Below, piece after piece: positions 1 to 7,520 of a DNA stretch of 23,751 nt (the stretch's first letter is position 1; each line of letters opens with the position of its first letter). The notes under the pieces were generated by a model. The model saw nothing but the letters and a program-made list of their open reading frames with translations. It did no database searches and was not told the origin of the DNA. Position numbers and translations under genes: made by a program. The stretch spans positions 1 to 23,751 of the IMG/VR virus record IMGVR_UViG_3300004806_000095. The stretch is one strand, 5' to 3'. The DNA is from a virus.

Positions 1-24
1 CAAAACCTGAAGTAACAAACTAAT

Positions 25-1530
25 ATGTTTGGAATCACCCCTTTTGCTAAGGTTTCATTTGCTGCGATTGGGGTGGCTTTTGCTGTAGCAACAACAGAAG
101 ATGTTGGAGTTGCCGATTCTCAAGTTTTCGCTGCTCAGTATGCGGAATCTATTACTGAAACAATAACCCAGATTTTTGATGTACAGAGCGAACAAGATAA
201 CTTCTTTGAAGGTATAGTAGAAACCCTAACATCTAATGACTCAAGCACACAGACTTCCGCATTTCTAGAATCACAAACCGAAAACATTACAAGTGCTGAG
301 ACGGAAACAATTACCGCTCAGTTTTCCGTAAGTGATACAGAAAACATAAACCTAGCAGATACACCAAGTATCAATGCTCAGTTTAGTGTAAGCGATACAG
401 AAAACACAGGCATAGCCGATTCTAGTACCCAGACTTCATCTTTTTTAGAATCACAGACAGAAAATATTACTCTTGCAGATATAGAAGCGGCAAGTATTCA
501 GTTCCAATTTAATGTTACTGAGCCAATTACTAGTGCAGAGTCAGAGTCTATATCCGCTCAGTTTAGTGCAACTATTGTAGAAGCATGGGGGCAAACACCC
601 TACACCATAACGCAACAGCCAAGTATTTCTGCGTTTGCTATAGCAGGTAGTCCGTTTGCAGGTAATTTTAATAGTATTGGATTCTTGGAAAACCCATCTT
701 ATGTGGTACAGGCTAACCTATTAGATTCAATTACTGAAAACGCCACAATAACTGAAACTGAAACAATAACAGCTCAGTTCCCACTAAGCATAGCCGAAAA
801 CACAACGGTACTAGATACGCCAACAATCACCGCTCAGTTCTTAGAAAGTTTAAATGAAAACTTTGGTATTGCTGACTTTAGTACACAGACATCATCTTTT
901 ATAGAAAGCTTAACTGAAGCAACAACAATCGCTGAAGTTGAAACAATAATTGCTGGGTTTGTGGAAAGTATAGTTGAGCCGACTACATTAAATAATTCAC
1001 AGAGTATAACCGCCCAGTTTGTAGAAATAATTGCTGAAGCGATAACAGTAGTCGATTCTAGTACCCAGCAGTCTAATTTCCTTGATAGTATTGTTGAAGC
1101 CTTTACTATTTTAGACTCGCAAATTACATCAGGTTGGATTAGAATTGATGATAGTGAAACAGCTAATTGGGGTTTTAGGAATCAAATAATTAATGAGATT
1201 GGCGGATTTGCAACAAGTACATTTGCTGGTACGCCATTTGCAGGGGATTTAAATTTTTCAAAAGTTGTACCAAATCCAATTATTGATGTCAACATTCCAA
1301 ATTGGGCTACGATTAACAATACAGAAAATGCAAGTTGGAATTATAGAAATCAAATAATTAATGAAATAGGTGGGTTTGCTACTTGTACTTTTGGAGGTGC
1401 ACCATTTGCAGGATATTTGAGTTTTTCAGGTATTGTGCCTAATCCAATATTAGATCAAAATACACCAAGCTGGGCAGGAATAAGTAATAATCAAACAACA
1501 AACTGGGTATTAATTAACAATACACAATAA
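25..1530 (+). CDS. Repetitive phage tail fibre/adhesin-like structural protein (501 aa)
   Basis: Probably a surface-exposed virion protein; this is inferred from its composition and its place just before a fibre gene. From about residue 30 to 370 it is built of degenerate units of about 20 residues, each with an acidic (T/S)EN or TE core, an AD or AE step and an AQF or TSxF end, as expected of stacked beta structure. The C-terminal part holds two 56-residue repeats beginning at Trp (bases 1135 and 1303) and a third partial copy at 1471. Each full copy carries an RNQIINEIGGFAT block and a PFAG motif. PFAG-like motifs also occur near the N-terminus and mid-protein. An in-frame stop at 13-15 fixes ATG 25 as the first possible start, although its Shine-Dalgarno is poor. 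No enzymatic motif is seen. A large tail-associated adhesin of another type is possible. Confidence 0.8.
   Translation: MFGITPFAKVSFAAIGVAFAVATTEDVGVADSQVFAAQYAESITETITQIFDVQSEQDNFFEGIVETLTSNDSSTQTSAFLESQTENITSAETETITAQFSVSDTENINLADTPSINAQFSVSDTENTGIADSSTQTSSFLESQTENITLADIEAASIQFQFNVTEPITSAESESISAQFSATIVEAWGQTPYTITQQPSISAFAIAGSPFAGNFNSIGFLENPSYVVQANLLDSITENATITETETITAQFPLSIAENTTVLDTPTITAQFLESLNENFGIADFSTQTSSFIESLTEATTIAEVETIIAGFVESIVEPTTLNNSQSITAQFVEIIAEAITVVDSSTQQSNFLDSIVEAFTILDSQITSGWIRIDDSETANWGFRNQIINEIGGFATSTFAGTPFAGDLNFSKVVPNPIIDVNIPNWATINNTENASWNYRNQIINEIGGFATCTFGGAPFAGYLSFSGIVPNPILDQNTPSWAGISNNQTTNWVLINNTQ
1135..1527 (+). repeat. Two 168-bp in-frame repeats plus a partial third copy
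   Basis: Units 1135-1302 and 1303-1470 each encode 56 residues that start with Trp and contain RNQIINEIGGFAT, a PFAG motif and VPNPI. The partial third copy at 1471-1527 keeps only the Trp-rich opening. The DNA copies have diverged at synonymous and non-synonymous sites, so the duplication is not recent. Confidence 0.85.
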
Positions 1531-1539
1531 GGAAACATT

Positions 1540-2976
1540 ATGGCAGAATCGTATTCAACCTCATTAAAACTCACCATCATTGGAGCTGGTGATTTAGCTG
1601 GCACATGGGGTAATGTAACCAATGCAAATCTTGGTACCCTGCTTGAGCAAGCCATTACTGGTGTACAGGCTATTAATATTTCAGGATTAACCACTTATAC
1701 ATTAACAAATATTAACGGTGCATTAGATGACGCTAGAAATGCAGTTCTTGTATTTCAAGGAGGAACTTCAGCTTGTACAATTACTTGCCCAGGTGGCTCA
1801 GCCAATAAAGTGTATGCAATAGTAAATCAAGGATCTTATCCAATTACTATGTCTGCATCTGGCGGATCTACAACATTGGTAATTCCAGGAGGAATGACAG
1901 CTCAAGTTTATTTAGATGGAACTAATCAAAGCGGTAGTGGAGTTGGCGTATATTCTCTTTTAAATGGCGTTCCTGGAGATTTTAAAGTAGTTGGTACATT
2001 AACGGCTTCTGGCGAAACAGATACAGGAAATATGTCAGTAGGTGGAACTTTAAGTGTTACAGGAACCACAACATTAAGTGGAACATCAACAGCACCTACG
2101 CCATCCCCAGGAGACAATTCTACAAAAATAGCAACGACTGCTTTTGTTAATAACATAACAGGTTCTTTAGGAACCATGTCTCAGCAAAACGCCAATAGTG
2201 TAGCGATTACAGGCGGAAATATTAACGGCACAACTATCGGTGGTTCTACAGCTGCAGCAGGTACATTCACAACACTTGGTGGCACAACGATAACGGCATC
2301 AAGTCAATTTTCAGGACCAGGAACAGGTTTAACAGGAACAGCGTCAAGTCTTTCTATTGGTGGAAATGCTGCAACAGCAACATCTGCAACAAACGCAACA
2401 AACGCTACAAACGCCACTAATGCAACTAATGTAGTATCAGGTGGAACAATAGCAAGCAATGTAACAGCAACTACGCAGTCATCAACTGATAATTCAACCA
2501 AAATAGCAACAACAGCTTTTGTTCAAGCTGCTATGCAAATACTATATCCTGTAGGTTCTATATATACATCTACAGTTAGTACAAACCCTAATACCTTGTT
2601 TGGTTTTGGAACATGGGTAGCATTTGGTGCTGGTAGAGTAATGATTGGACAAGATGGTAGTTCATTTATTGCTGGTGCTACAGGTGGTAGTGCTGATGCT
2701 ATTATTGTTTCACACACCCATACATTTTCTGGAACTACAAATACAGGAAATGCAAATATATCACAAAATGCAGGTGTATATGGCAATAACGGAACTGTTT
2801 CTGGACCATTTAGTTCGTATGCAGGATATGGTAGTATTGCTCCTGCACAGGCAACAATTTCAGATAGCGGTCATACACATACTTTTAGTGGAACAACTGC
2901 ATCACAAGGTTCAAGTGGAACAAATGCAAACTTACAGCCATATATTGTAGTTTATATGTGGAACAGGACAGCGTAA
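1540..2976 (+). CDS. Phage tail fibre protein with gp10/collar-like tip domain (478 aa)
   Basis: A tail fibre or baseplate fibre, judged by domain layout. The N-terminal part (about residues 5-80) has the DLAGTWGNVTNANLGTLLEQ motif common in phage fibres of this type and probably anchors the fibre. The middle is Gly/Thr/Ser-rich beta repeat. A 12-residue motif, DNSTKIATTAFV, occurs twice (bases 2113-2148 and 2488-2523), with a run of NAT tripeptides between. The C-terminal about 150 residues begin LYPVGSIY and carry FGFGTW, SHTHTFSGTT, a second HTHTFSGTT and the ending LQPYIVVYMW. This is typical of T4 gp10 C-terminal/tail-collar domains, where His pairs often bind metal in a trimeric tip. 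The start has a clear GGA Shine-Dalgarno 9 nt after the previous stop. The role in host recognition is inferred. Confidence 0.88.
   Translation: MAESYSTSLKLTIIGAGDLAGTWGNVTNANLGTLLEQAITGVQAINISGLTTYTLTNINGALDDARNAVLVFQGGTSACTITCPGGSANKVYAIVNQGSYPITMSASGGSTTLVIPGGMTAQVYLDGTNQSGSGVGVYSLLNGVPGDFKVVGTLTASGETDTGNMSVGGTLSVTGTTTLSGTSTAPTPSPGDNSTKIATTAFVNNITGSLGTMSQQNANSVAITGGNINGTTIGGSTAAAGTFTTLGGTTITASSQFSGPGTGLTGTASSLSIGGNAATATSATNATNATNATNATNVVSGGTIASNVTATTQSSTDNSTKIATTAFVQAAMQILYPVGSIYTSTVSTNPNTLFGFGTWVAFGAGRVMIGQDGSSFIAGATGGSADAIIVSHTHTFSGTTNTGNANISQNAGVYGNNGTVSGPFSSYAGYGSIAPAQATISDSGHTHTFSGTTASQGSSGTNANLQPYIVVYMWNRTA
2383..2430 (+). repeat. 9-bp tandem repeat encoding Asn-Ala-Thr tripeptides
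   Basis: Four to five imperfect 9-bp units encode NAT steps inside the fibre gene. The third positions vary (aac/aat, gca/gct/gcc, aca/act), so the peptide pattern is conserved while the DNA drifts. Such low-complexity steps are common in trimeric fibre shafts. Confidence 0.75.
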
Positions 2977-2985
2977 AAATAGTGA

Positions 2986-3438
2986 ATGCCAGACATCAAT
3001 CCGATTGCCGAAGGAGCAAAGTCTTTAGCTGATAGCCTTGACCAAAGTAGGGAGGCTGGGAAGAAACTTACTAAAAGTATTGAAAACATCCAGCGTGATG
3101 GAACAGAGGTCGCTTTACAGGAATTAGAAGCACGAAAGAAGCACAAGATTCACGAAGAAGCGATGGAGAACTCGATGATATATCGAGCAATCCAAGAGTA
3201 TCAGAATCAAAGTGCAATTATTAAAGCCGAGAATGAAGCGGAAAAAGAATTTAAAGCGAAGTATGGTGCTAAAGAATGGAGTAAGGTATTAGAGTTAAAA
3301 GCAGTAGTAGAGAAGGAACATCAAGAAAGTAAAAAGTATTACGGACATAAGTTGAAAGACATAAGACGAGTGCAGTTTTATTGTTGGTTTGCTGCTTTTA
3401 TTATTACTTGTTTGTTGTATTACTTTAATCTTGTATGA
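2986..3438 (+). CDS. Coiled-coil protein with C-terminal membrane anchor (150 aa), lysis-region protein
   Basis: Function unknown. The first 120 residues are highly charged and helical (runs of E, K, A and Q), as in a coiled coil. A single hydrophobic segment follows at about residues 130-147, ending at the C-terminus (YYFNLV), which predicts a tail-anchored inner-membrane protein with a cytoplasmic N-terminal domain. It starts 9 nt after the fibre gene, with no convincing Shine-Dalgarno, and its stop overlaps the next small membrane gene by 4 nt (ATGA). Proteins of this kind are often found just upstream of holins in environmental phage genomes, so an accessory lysis role is plausible but not shown. 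There is no lipobox, so it is not an outer-membrane spanin. Confidence 0.75.
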   Translation: MPDINPIAEGAKSLADSLDQSREAGKKLTKSIENIQRDGTEVALQELEARKKHKIHEEAMENSMIYRAIQEYQNQSAIIKAENEAEKEFKAKYGAKEWSKVLELKAVVEKEHQESKKYYGHKLKDIRRVQFYCWFAAFIITCLLYYFNLV

Positions 3439-3611
3439 GTTGGGTTAAGTATTGGTTCGCAGTATTTTTAATTGAATTAGCTATTTGGTCGTATGTAATT
3501 TATTTACATTTTGAGATTAAAGAACTAGAAAAAATACGATTACCAAAACCAAAATTTGATAAAGAACATAAAGTTTTAGTAAGAACCAAGAAAGATATTG
3601 TTCGTGGATGA
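3435..3611 (+). CDS. Small N-terminally anchored membrane protein (58 aa)
   Basis: Translation from ATG 3435 gives 58 residues. Residues 5-24 form one strongly hydrophobic, aromatic-rich membrane segment (YWFAVFLIELAIWSYVIYL). A Lys/Arg/Glu-rich tail of about 33 residues follows. The start overlaps the previous stop in an ATGA junction and has no separate Shine-Dalgarno, so translational coupling is likely. The topology (one N-terminal segment, charged tail) resembles a very short inner-membrane spanin or a holin regulator, but there is no partner lipoprotein here. Function unknown; its place in a lysis cassette is the main clue. Confidence 0.65.
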   Translation: MSWVKYWFAVFLIELAIWSYVIYLHFEIKELEKIRLPKPKFDKEHKVLVRTKKDIVRG

Positions 3612-3681
3612 TGACTTGTTTAAATGGTGGACAATGATGGCATTAATTTGTATGATGTTAATTATTCTTTTAAAGGATTGA
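3604..3681 (+). CDS. Putative 25-aa membrane micropeptide (GTG start)
   Basis: Reading from GTG 3604 gives 25 residues, MDDDLFKWWTMMALICMMLIILLKD: an acidic N-terminus, then one very hydrophobic segment, then KD. It overlaps the previous gene by 8 nt and ends one base before the holin start, so it exactly fills an otherwise empty gap. The start codon is not ATG and the Shine-Dalgarno is weak; an internal TTG would shorten it to 21 residues. It could be a holin-modulating peptide or non-coding spacer that happens to be open. Confidence 0.35.
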   Translation: MDDDLFKWWTMMALICMMLIILLKD

Positions 3682-3682
3682 T

Positions 3683-4177
3683 ATGGAGTGGCTTGCACAA
3701 ATAGCACCAGGCATTGCAACAGCATTAGGTGGACCACTAGCAGGACTAGCGGTTACTGCTATCTCAAAAGCATTGGGAGTTGATGAAAAAGACGTACAGT
3801 CTACGATTGACTCTGGTAAGTTAACTGCTGACCAATTAGCTAGTCTTAAACAAGCTGAAATAGATTTACAAGCAAAGGCACAGGAGTTAGGACTTAACTT
3901 TGAAAAGTTAGCCGTAGATGACCGTAAATCAGCTAGGGATATGCAATCTGCAACTCATTCATGGATTCCACCATTACTGTCTCTTTTAATTACTGCTGGA
4001 TTCTTTGGAATCTTATTTGCATTAATGATGGGTTATGCCACCAAGTCGGATGAATTGATGATTATGTTAGGTTCATTATCAACGGCTTGGGTTGGTATCA
4101 TTTCTTTTTACTTTGGTTCATCAGCAGGTAGTCAAAAGAAAGATGAACTATTACATCAGAGTACACCAATAACATGA
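3683..4177 (+). CDS. Holin, 3TM gene-transfer-agent type (164 aa)
   Basis: Predicted holin that permeabilises the inner membrane and releases the endolysin. There are three hydrophobic segments, at about residues 8-31, 95-118 and 125-146. The stretch DDRKSARDMQ, SWIPPLLSLLITAGFFGIL and the FGSSAGSQKKDELL ending match the family described as 'holin of 3TMs, for gene-transfer release', first noted in alphaproteobacterial gene transfer agents and common in phages. Residues 33-90 form a charged helical loop. AAAGGA precedes the ATG by a good distance. The stop overlaps the endolysin start by 4 nt, which is the classic holin-endolysin order. Confidence 0.88.
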   Translation: MEWLAQIAPGIATALGGPLAGLAVTAISKALGVDEKDVQSTIDSGKLTADQLASLKQAEIDLQAKAQELGLNFEKLAVDDRKSARDMQSATHSWIPPLLSLLITAGFFGILFALMMGYATKSDELMIMLGSLSTAWVGIISFYFGSSAGSQKKDELLHQSTPIT

Positions 4178-4689
4178 AAGAAAATTACGAATCTGCATTA
4201 GCACACGTTCTGAAGAGTGAGGGATTATGGAGTGATAACCCAGCCGATCCAGGTGGTGCTACGATGAAAGGTATAACCCTTAGTGTTTATCGTGAATGGA
4301 GGCGAAATACGCACATTACCAAAGAAGAACTTAGGGTAATCCCTGATGAAGAAGTGTATAATTTATACAAAGAACTTTATTGGAATAAGGTACAAGGTGA
4401 TAATCTCCCTGCTGGTGTTGACTACGCCGTATTTGATGCTGCTGTTAATATGGGCGTGGGTAGGGCTGCCAAACTCATACAAGAGGCGGCTGGAGTTACT
4501 GCGGATGGCGTGTTGGGACCTGCGAGCGTATCGGCTATTCAAAAGACTGAAGCTAAAGAATTAATTGAAAAGTTCAGTCAACTAAAAGAAGAATTTTATA
4601 GATCGTTAGGTACTTTCCCTACGTTTGGCGTAGGTTGGTTACGTAGAGTTGCTGAAGTAAAAACATTTTCTGAATCCATGTTAGGGTAA
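4174..4689 (+). CDS. Endolysin: GH108 N-acetylmuramidase with peptidoglycan-binding domain (171 aa)
   Basis: Cleaves the glycan strands of peptidoglycan at the end of infection. The N-terminal GH108 domain (about residues 5-90) has LKSEGLWSDNPADPGGATMKGIT, in which Glu16 is the expected catalytic acid. FDAAVNMGVGRAAKLIQEA and GVTADGVLGPASVSAI form the start of the C-terminal predicted peptidoglycan-binding region (about residues 92-168). Length is normal for the family. There is no signal peptide, so export depends on the holin, whose gene overlaps it by 4 nt. Confidence in the family is high; bond specificity is taken from the family. Confidence 0.92.
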   Translation: MKENYESALAHVLKSEGLWSDNPADPGGATMKGITLSVYREWRRNTHITKEELRVIPDEEVYNLYKELYWNKVQGDNLPAGVDYAVFDAAVNMGVGRAAKLIQEAAGVTADGVLGPASVSAIQKTEAKELIEKFSQLKEEFYRSLGTFPTFGVGWLRRVAEVKTFSESMLG

Positions 4690-4694
4690 ACCCT

Positions 4695-7139
4695 ATGCCT
4701 TTACGCAAATTAACTTTAAAGCCTGGTTTGTATCGAGAAGGCACAAATTATTCCAACTCTGGTGGTTGGTATGATGGTGACAAAGTTCGATTTCGTGCTG
4801 GGCTACCTGAAAAAATTGGTGGTTGGACACAGGTTAGTTCAAGCACATTCAATGGAATAGCAAGATCGTTATGGGTGTGGTCAAGTGCAACAACAGGTAT
4901 TAGTAATAACTATATTGGTGTAGGAACCAGCACAAGTTATTATTTGTATTTTGGCGGTATCTACAATGATATTACACCGATTATTCAAACAGATACATCG
5001 GTTACTATTACAACCAATGGAACAACTACTGTTACTTTAACAGACAATTCATATAGTCCGAATGTAGGGGATTACATTAATTTTTCTACTTCTTATACGG
5101 TAGGAGGATATACTTTCTTTGGTAATTACCTTGTTACATCAACGCCTACTTCTACAACTTATACAATTACTGCAACAAGTGCACCATCATCCGCAAGTGC
5201 AACCGTTACTGTTAATTATTTATATCCAAGTGGATTAAGTACTTATACAACAGGTACTGGATGGGGAGCAGGATCTTGGAGTGGAACTACAGGTTTTTCT
5301 ACAGTTAATTTAACCAATCCTTTTACTACAACTGCAAGTAGTTATGTTGTTTCAGTTACGCAAACAGCACATGGCTTAACAACAGGTAATTCAGTATCTT
5401 TTTTAAGTGTAGCTTCCTCTGTTGGTGGAATACCTAAAGGTATCTTACAGCAGTCATATGCAGTAACAGTAACAGGAGCAAATACATATACTATAAATGT
5501 AACGGCTGCTTGGTCTCCTAATGCGGTAACTTCAGCAACAGGTGGTGGAGCAGTTACAGTATTTATTCCAGCCACATCTTCTACATCAACACCATCTGCC
5601 ATAGGATGGGGACAAGCATCTTCATCAGGTAGTGCATCATCAGGAACACAATTAAGGTTATGGTCAAACGATAACTTTGGAGCGGATCTTGTTTTTTCTC
5701 CTCGTGGTGGTCCTATTTATTATTGGCAAAATTCCAATGGGGTATCAAGCCGTGGTGTATCTTTACAGTCATTGGCTAATCAAACAACTCTATTACTTGA
5801 TTCAGTAACATTTAGTTCTGGATCGACTAACATTACGGTAACATCAGCAAATGCACCTTATATATATCCATATATGTATATTTCTGGAACAGGTATTCCA
5901 GCAAACACTTATATCGTAGCCATGAATAATGTAACTGGTGTTGGAACAATTAGTAACACAACAACGGCTCCTTCGAGTGGTAGTTATACAATTACTTATG
6001 CTGGTGCATTTGTACCCAATTCAACTTATCAAGTTCTTTCTTCTGAAGTGCAAGAGTTTTTAATTTGTTTTGGTGCTAATCCTTATAGTCCTGGATCACC
6101 TAATACTTCATTTAATCCTTTATTGGTAAGATGGTCAGATCAAGGAAATGTATATCAATGGATTCCAGAAATAACCAATCAATCTGGTGAATACGCATTA
6201 GGAAATGGATCTTATATTGTTGGAGCAAGGTCAACTCGTCAAGAGATTTTAGTTTGGACTGATTCAGCTTTATATTCAATGCAATATATTGGCACTCCTT
6301 ATGTATGGGGATTCCAGCTCTTAATGGATAATATATCGATTATGAGTCCTAACTGTATGATTACGATTAATAATGTAACGTATTGGATGGGTCGTGATCG
6401 TTTTTACATGTATAACGGTACTGTTCAAACCTTGCCTTGTGATTTAAAACAATACATATTTGATAATATTAATCAAAACCAAAACTTTCAAGTTTTTGTA
6501 GGATCTAATGAAGGATTTAATGAAGTATGGTGGTTCTATGTTTCTATTGATGGAAACAATGGTTCTAATACTCAACCCAATTCTGTTATTGATAAATATG
6601 TTATTTACAATTATGTAGAAAATACTTGGGCATATGGAACAATGGCACGTTCTGCATGGTTTCAAACTGGTATTAATCAATTCCCTATTGCTGCTGACTA
6701 TAACGGCAGATTGCTTTACCATGAAAATGGCTGTGATGATGTTTCTACAGGAACTCCGCAACCTATAACATCATATATTCAATCTTCTGATTTTGAAGTA
6801 AGTCCAGATGATGCAGGACAACATTTTGGATTTGTTTGGAGAATGTTCCCAGATGTGAACTTTAACGGTTCTACAACCAATAATCCATCTTTAACTATTC
6901 AAATTTTGCCAAGAAATAGTTCTGGATCAGCTTATGGAGTAGCGGCTAATCCTGCTGTAACCAGTTTACAAAACTATACCAATATTCCTGAATATACAAT
7001 TCAACAATTTACAGCTGAAGTATTTACTCGATTAAGAGGTAGGCAGATGTCATTCATTATTAAATCAACAGGTCAAAATGGAGTTGCATGGCAATTAGGA
7101 ACTCCTCGTTTTGATATTAGACCAGACGGCAGACGCTAG
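4695..7139 (+). CDS. P22 gp10-like tail/packaged-DNA stabilization protein (814 aa)
   Basis: Probably a tail-hub or DNA-stabilization protein below the portal; family placement is by overall pattern, not by a decisive motif. The N-terminus (LKPGLYREGTNYSNSGGWYDGDKVRFR, then LPEKIGGW, residues 8-44) and the later blades (LWSNDNFGADLVFSPRGGPIYYW, ILVWTDSALYSMQY, YWMGRDRFYMYNG) look like a beta-propeller core as in P22 gp10. It is much longer than P22 gp10 (about 470 aa). The extra length includes three Thr/Ser-rich beta modules at about residues 112-175, 212-291 (with TAHGLTTGNSVSF) and 365-440 (with ISGTGIPANTYI). The start lies 5 nt after the endolysin stop. An AGGG is its only Shine-Dalgarno candidate. 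Confidence 0.7.
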   Translation: MPLRKLTLKPGLYREGTNYSNSGGWYDGDKVRFRAGLPEKIGGWTQVSSSTFNGIARSLWVWSSATTGISNNYIGVGTSTSYYLYFGGIYNDITPIIQTDTSVTITTNGTTTVTLTDNSYSPNVGDYINFSTSYTVGGYTFFGNYLVTSTPTSTTYTITATSAPSSASATVTVNYLYPSGLSTYTTGTGWGAGSWSGTTGFSTVNLTNPFTTTASSYVVSVTQTAHGLTTGNSVSFLSVASSVGGIPKGILQQSYAVTVTGANTYTINVTAAWSPNAVTSATGGGAVTVFIPATSSTSTPSAIGWGQASSSGSASSGTQLRLWSNDNFGADLVFSPRGGPIYYWQNSNGVSSRGVSLQSLANQTTLLLDSVTFSSGSTNITVTSANAPYIYPYMYISGTGIPANTYIVAMNNVTGVGTISNTTTAPSSGSYTITYAGAFVPNSTYQVLSSEVQEFLICFGANPYSPGSPNTSFNPLLVRWSDQGNVYQWIPEITNQSGEYALGNGSYIVGARSTRQEILVWTDSALYSMQYIGTPYVWGFQLLMDNISIMSPNCMITINNVTYWMGRDRFYMYNGTVQTLPCDLKQYIFDNINQNQNFQVFVGSNEGFNEVWWFYVSIDGNNGSNTQPNSVIDKYVIYNYVENTWAYGTMARSAWFQTGINQFPIAADYNGRLLYHENGCDDVSTGTPQPITSYIQSSDFEVSPDDAGQHFGFVWRMFPDVNFNGSTTNNPSLTIQILPRNSSGSAYGVAANPAVTSLQNYTNIPEYTIQQFTAEVFTRLRGRQMSFIIKSTGQNGVAWQLGTPRFDIRPDGRR

Positions 7140-7140
7140 G

Positions 7141-7169
7141 TTTACAATCTGTTCAAATGGTGATATTAT
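7141..7169 (+). promoter_or_regulatory. Sigma70-like promoter TTTACA-N17-TATTAT with extended -10
   Basis: The -35 hexamer TTTACA (7141-7146) and -10 hexamer TATTAT (7164-7169) are each one mismatch from consensus and are separated by exactly 17 bp. TG precedes the -10 as TGnTATTAT. The predicted transcript start near 7176 falls after the AAGGAG at 7170-7175. Promoter-made RNA would therefore lack that Shine-Dalgarno for the 98-aa gene but would serve the ejection genes downstream. Confidence 0.55.
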
Positions 7170-7184
7170 AAGGAGTATAAGATA

Positions 7185-7481
7185 ATGGCAAATATTCAAA
7201 AATATAATGGCACTCCTTTAGCACCAACGCCTCCCAACTTACCTGTTGCTCCAGCGACTTATGATGCTGGACATGACAATCAAGTATTAAGCCAATTGCG
7301 TTTATATTTTAATCAGTTAAATAATTACACTCAGGCAACTGCAACGCCAGATTATGGATTAAAAGGACAGCGACCTTTGGCTAATTTGCAAATAGGTCAG
7401 CAGTATTTTGATCAAACTCTTGGATATCCTATTTATTGGAATGGTCAAAAATGGGTAAATTATGCTGGCACAGCGGTTTAA
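7185..7481 (+). CDS. Small phage structural-region protein, unknown function (98 aa)
   Basis: Not assigned to a family. The N-terminal half is Pro/Asn/Ala-rich with a short helical-looking stretch (LSQLRLYFNQLNNYT). The C-terminal 35 residues, with GQQYFDQTLGYPIYWNGQKWVNYAG, resemble a short beta-hairpin module seen at the ends of phage fibre and tail proteins. An excellent AAGGAG lies 9 nt before the ATG. It sits between the gp10-like gene and the ejection-type cluster, so a minor virion or tail-joining role is likely. No signal peptide or membrane segment. Confidence 0.75.
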   Translation: MANIQKYNGTPLAPTPPNLPVAPATYDAGHDNQVLSQLRLYFNQLNNYTQATATPDYGLKGQRPLANLQIGQQYFDQTLGYPIYWNGQKWVNYAGTAV

Positions 7482-7520
7482 TTATGATAAAATTATTCCA
7501 AATAACTCAATAGGTCGTGT

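Noticed and set aside
1-24. Tail of an upstream gene
   Set aside because: Two frames end here (QNLK with stop at 13-15, and KPEVTN with stop at 21-23). With so few codons, neither can be chosen as real.
4683-4694. AGGGT-AA-ACCCT palindrome just before the gp10-like start
   Set aside because: A 2-nt loop cannot form a stable hairpin, and the arms are only 5 bp. It may partly hide the AGGG ribosome site, but there is no further support.
6444-6761. Minus-strand 105-codon frame inside the gp10-like gene
   Set aside because: Opposite a well-supported gene, with no ribosome site and no recognisable protein features.
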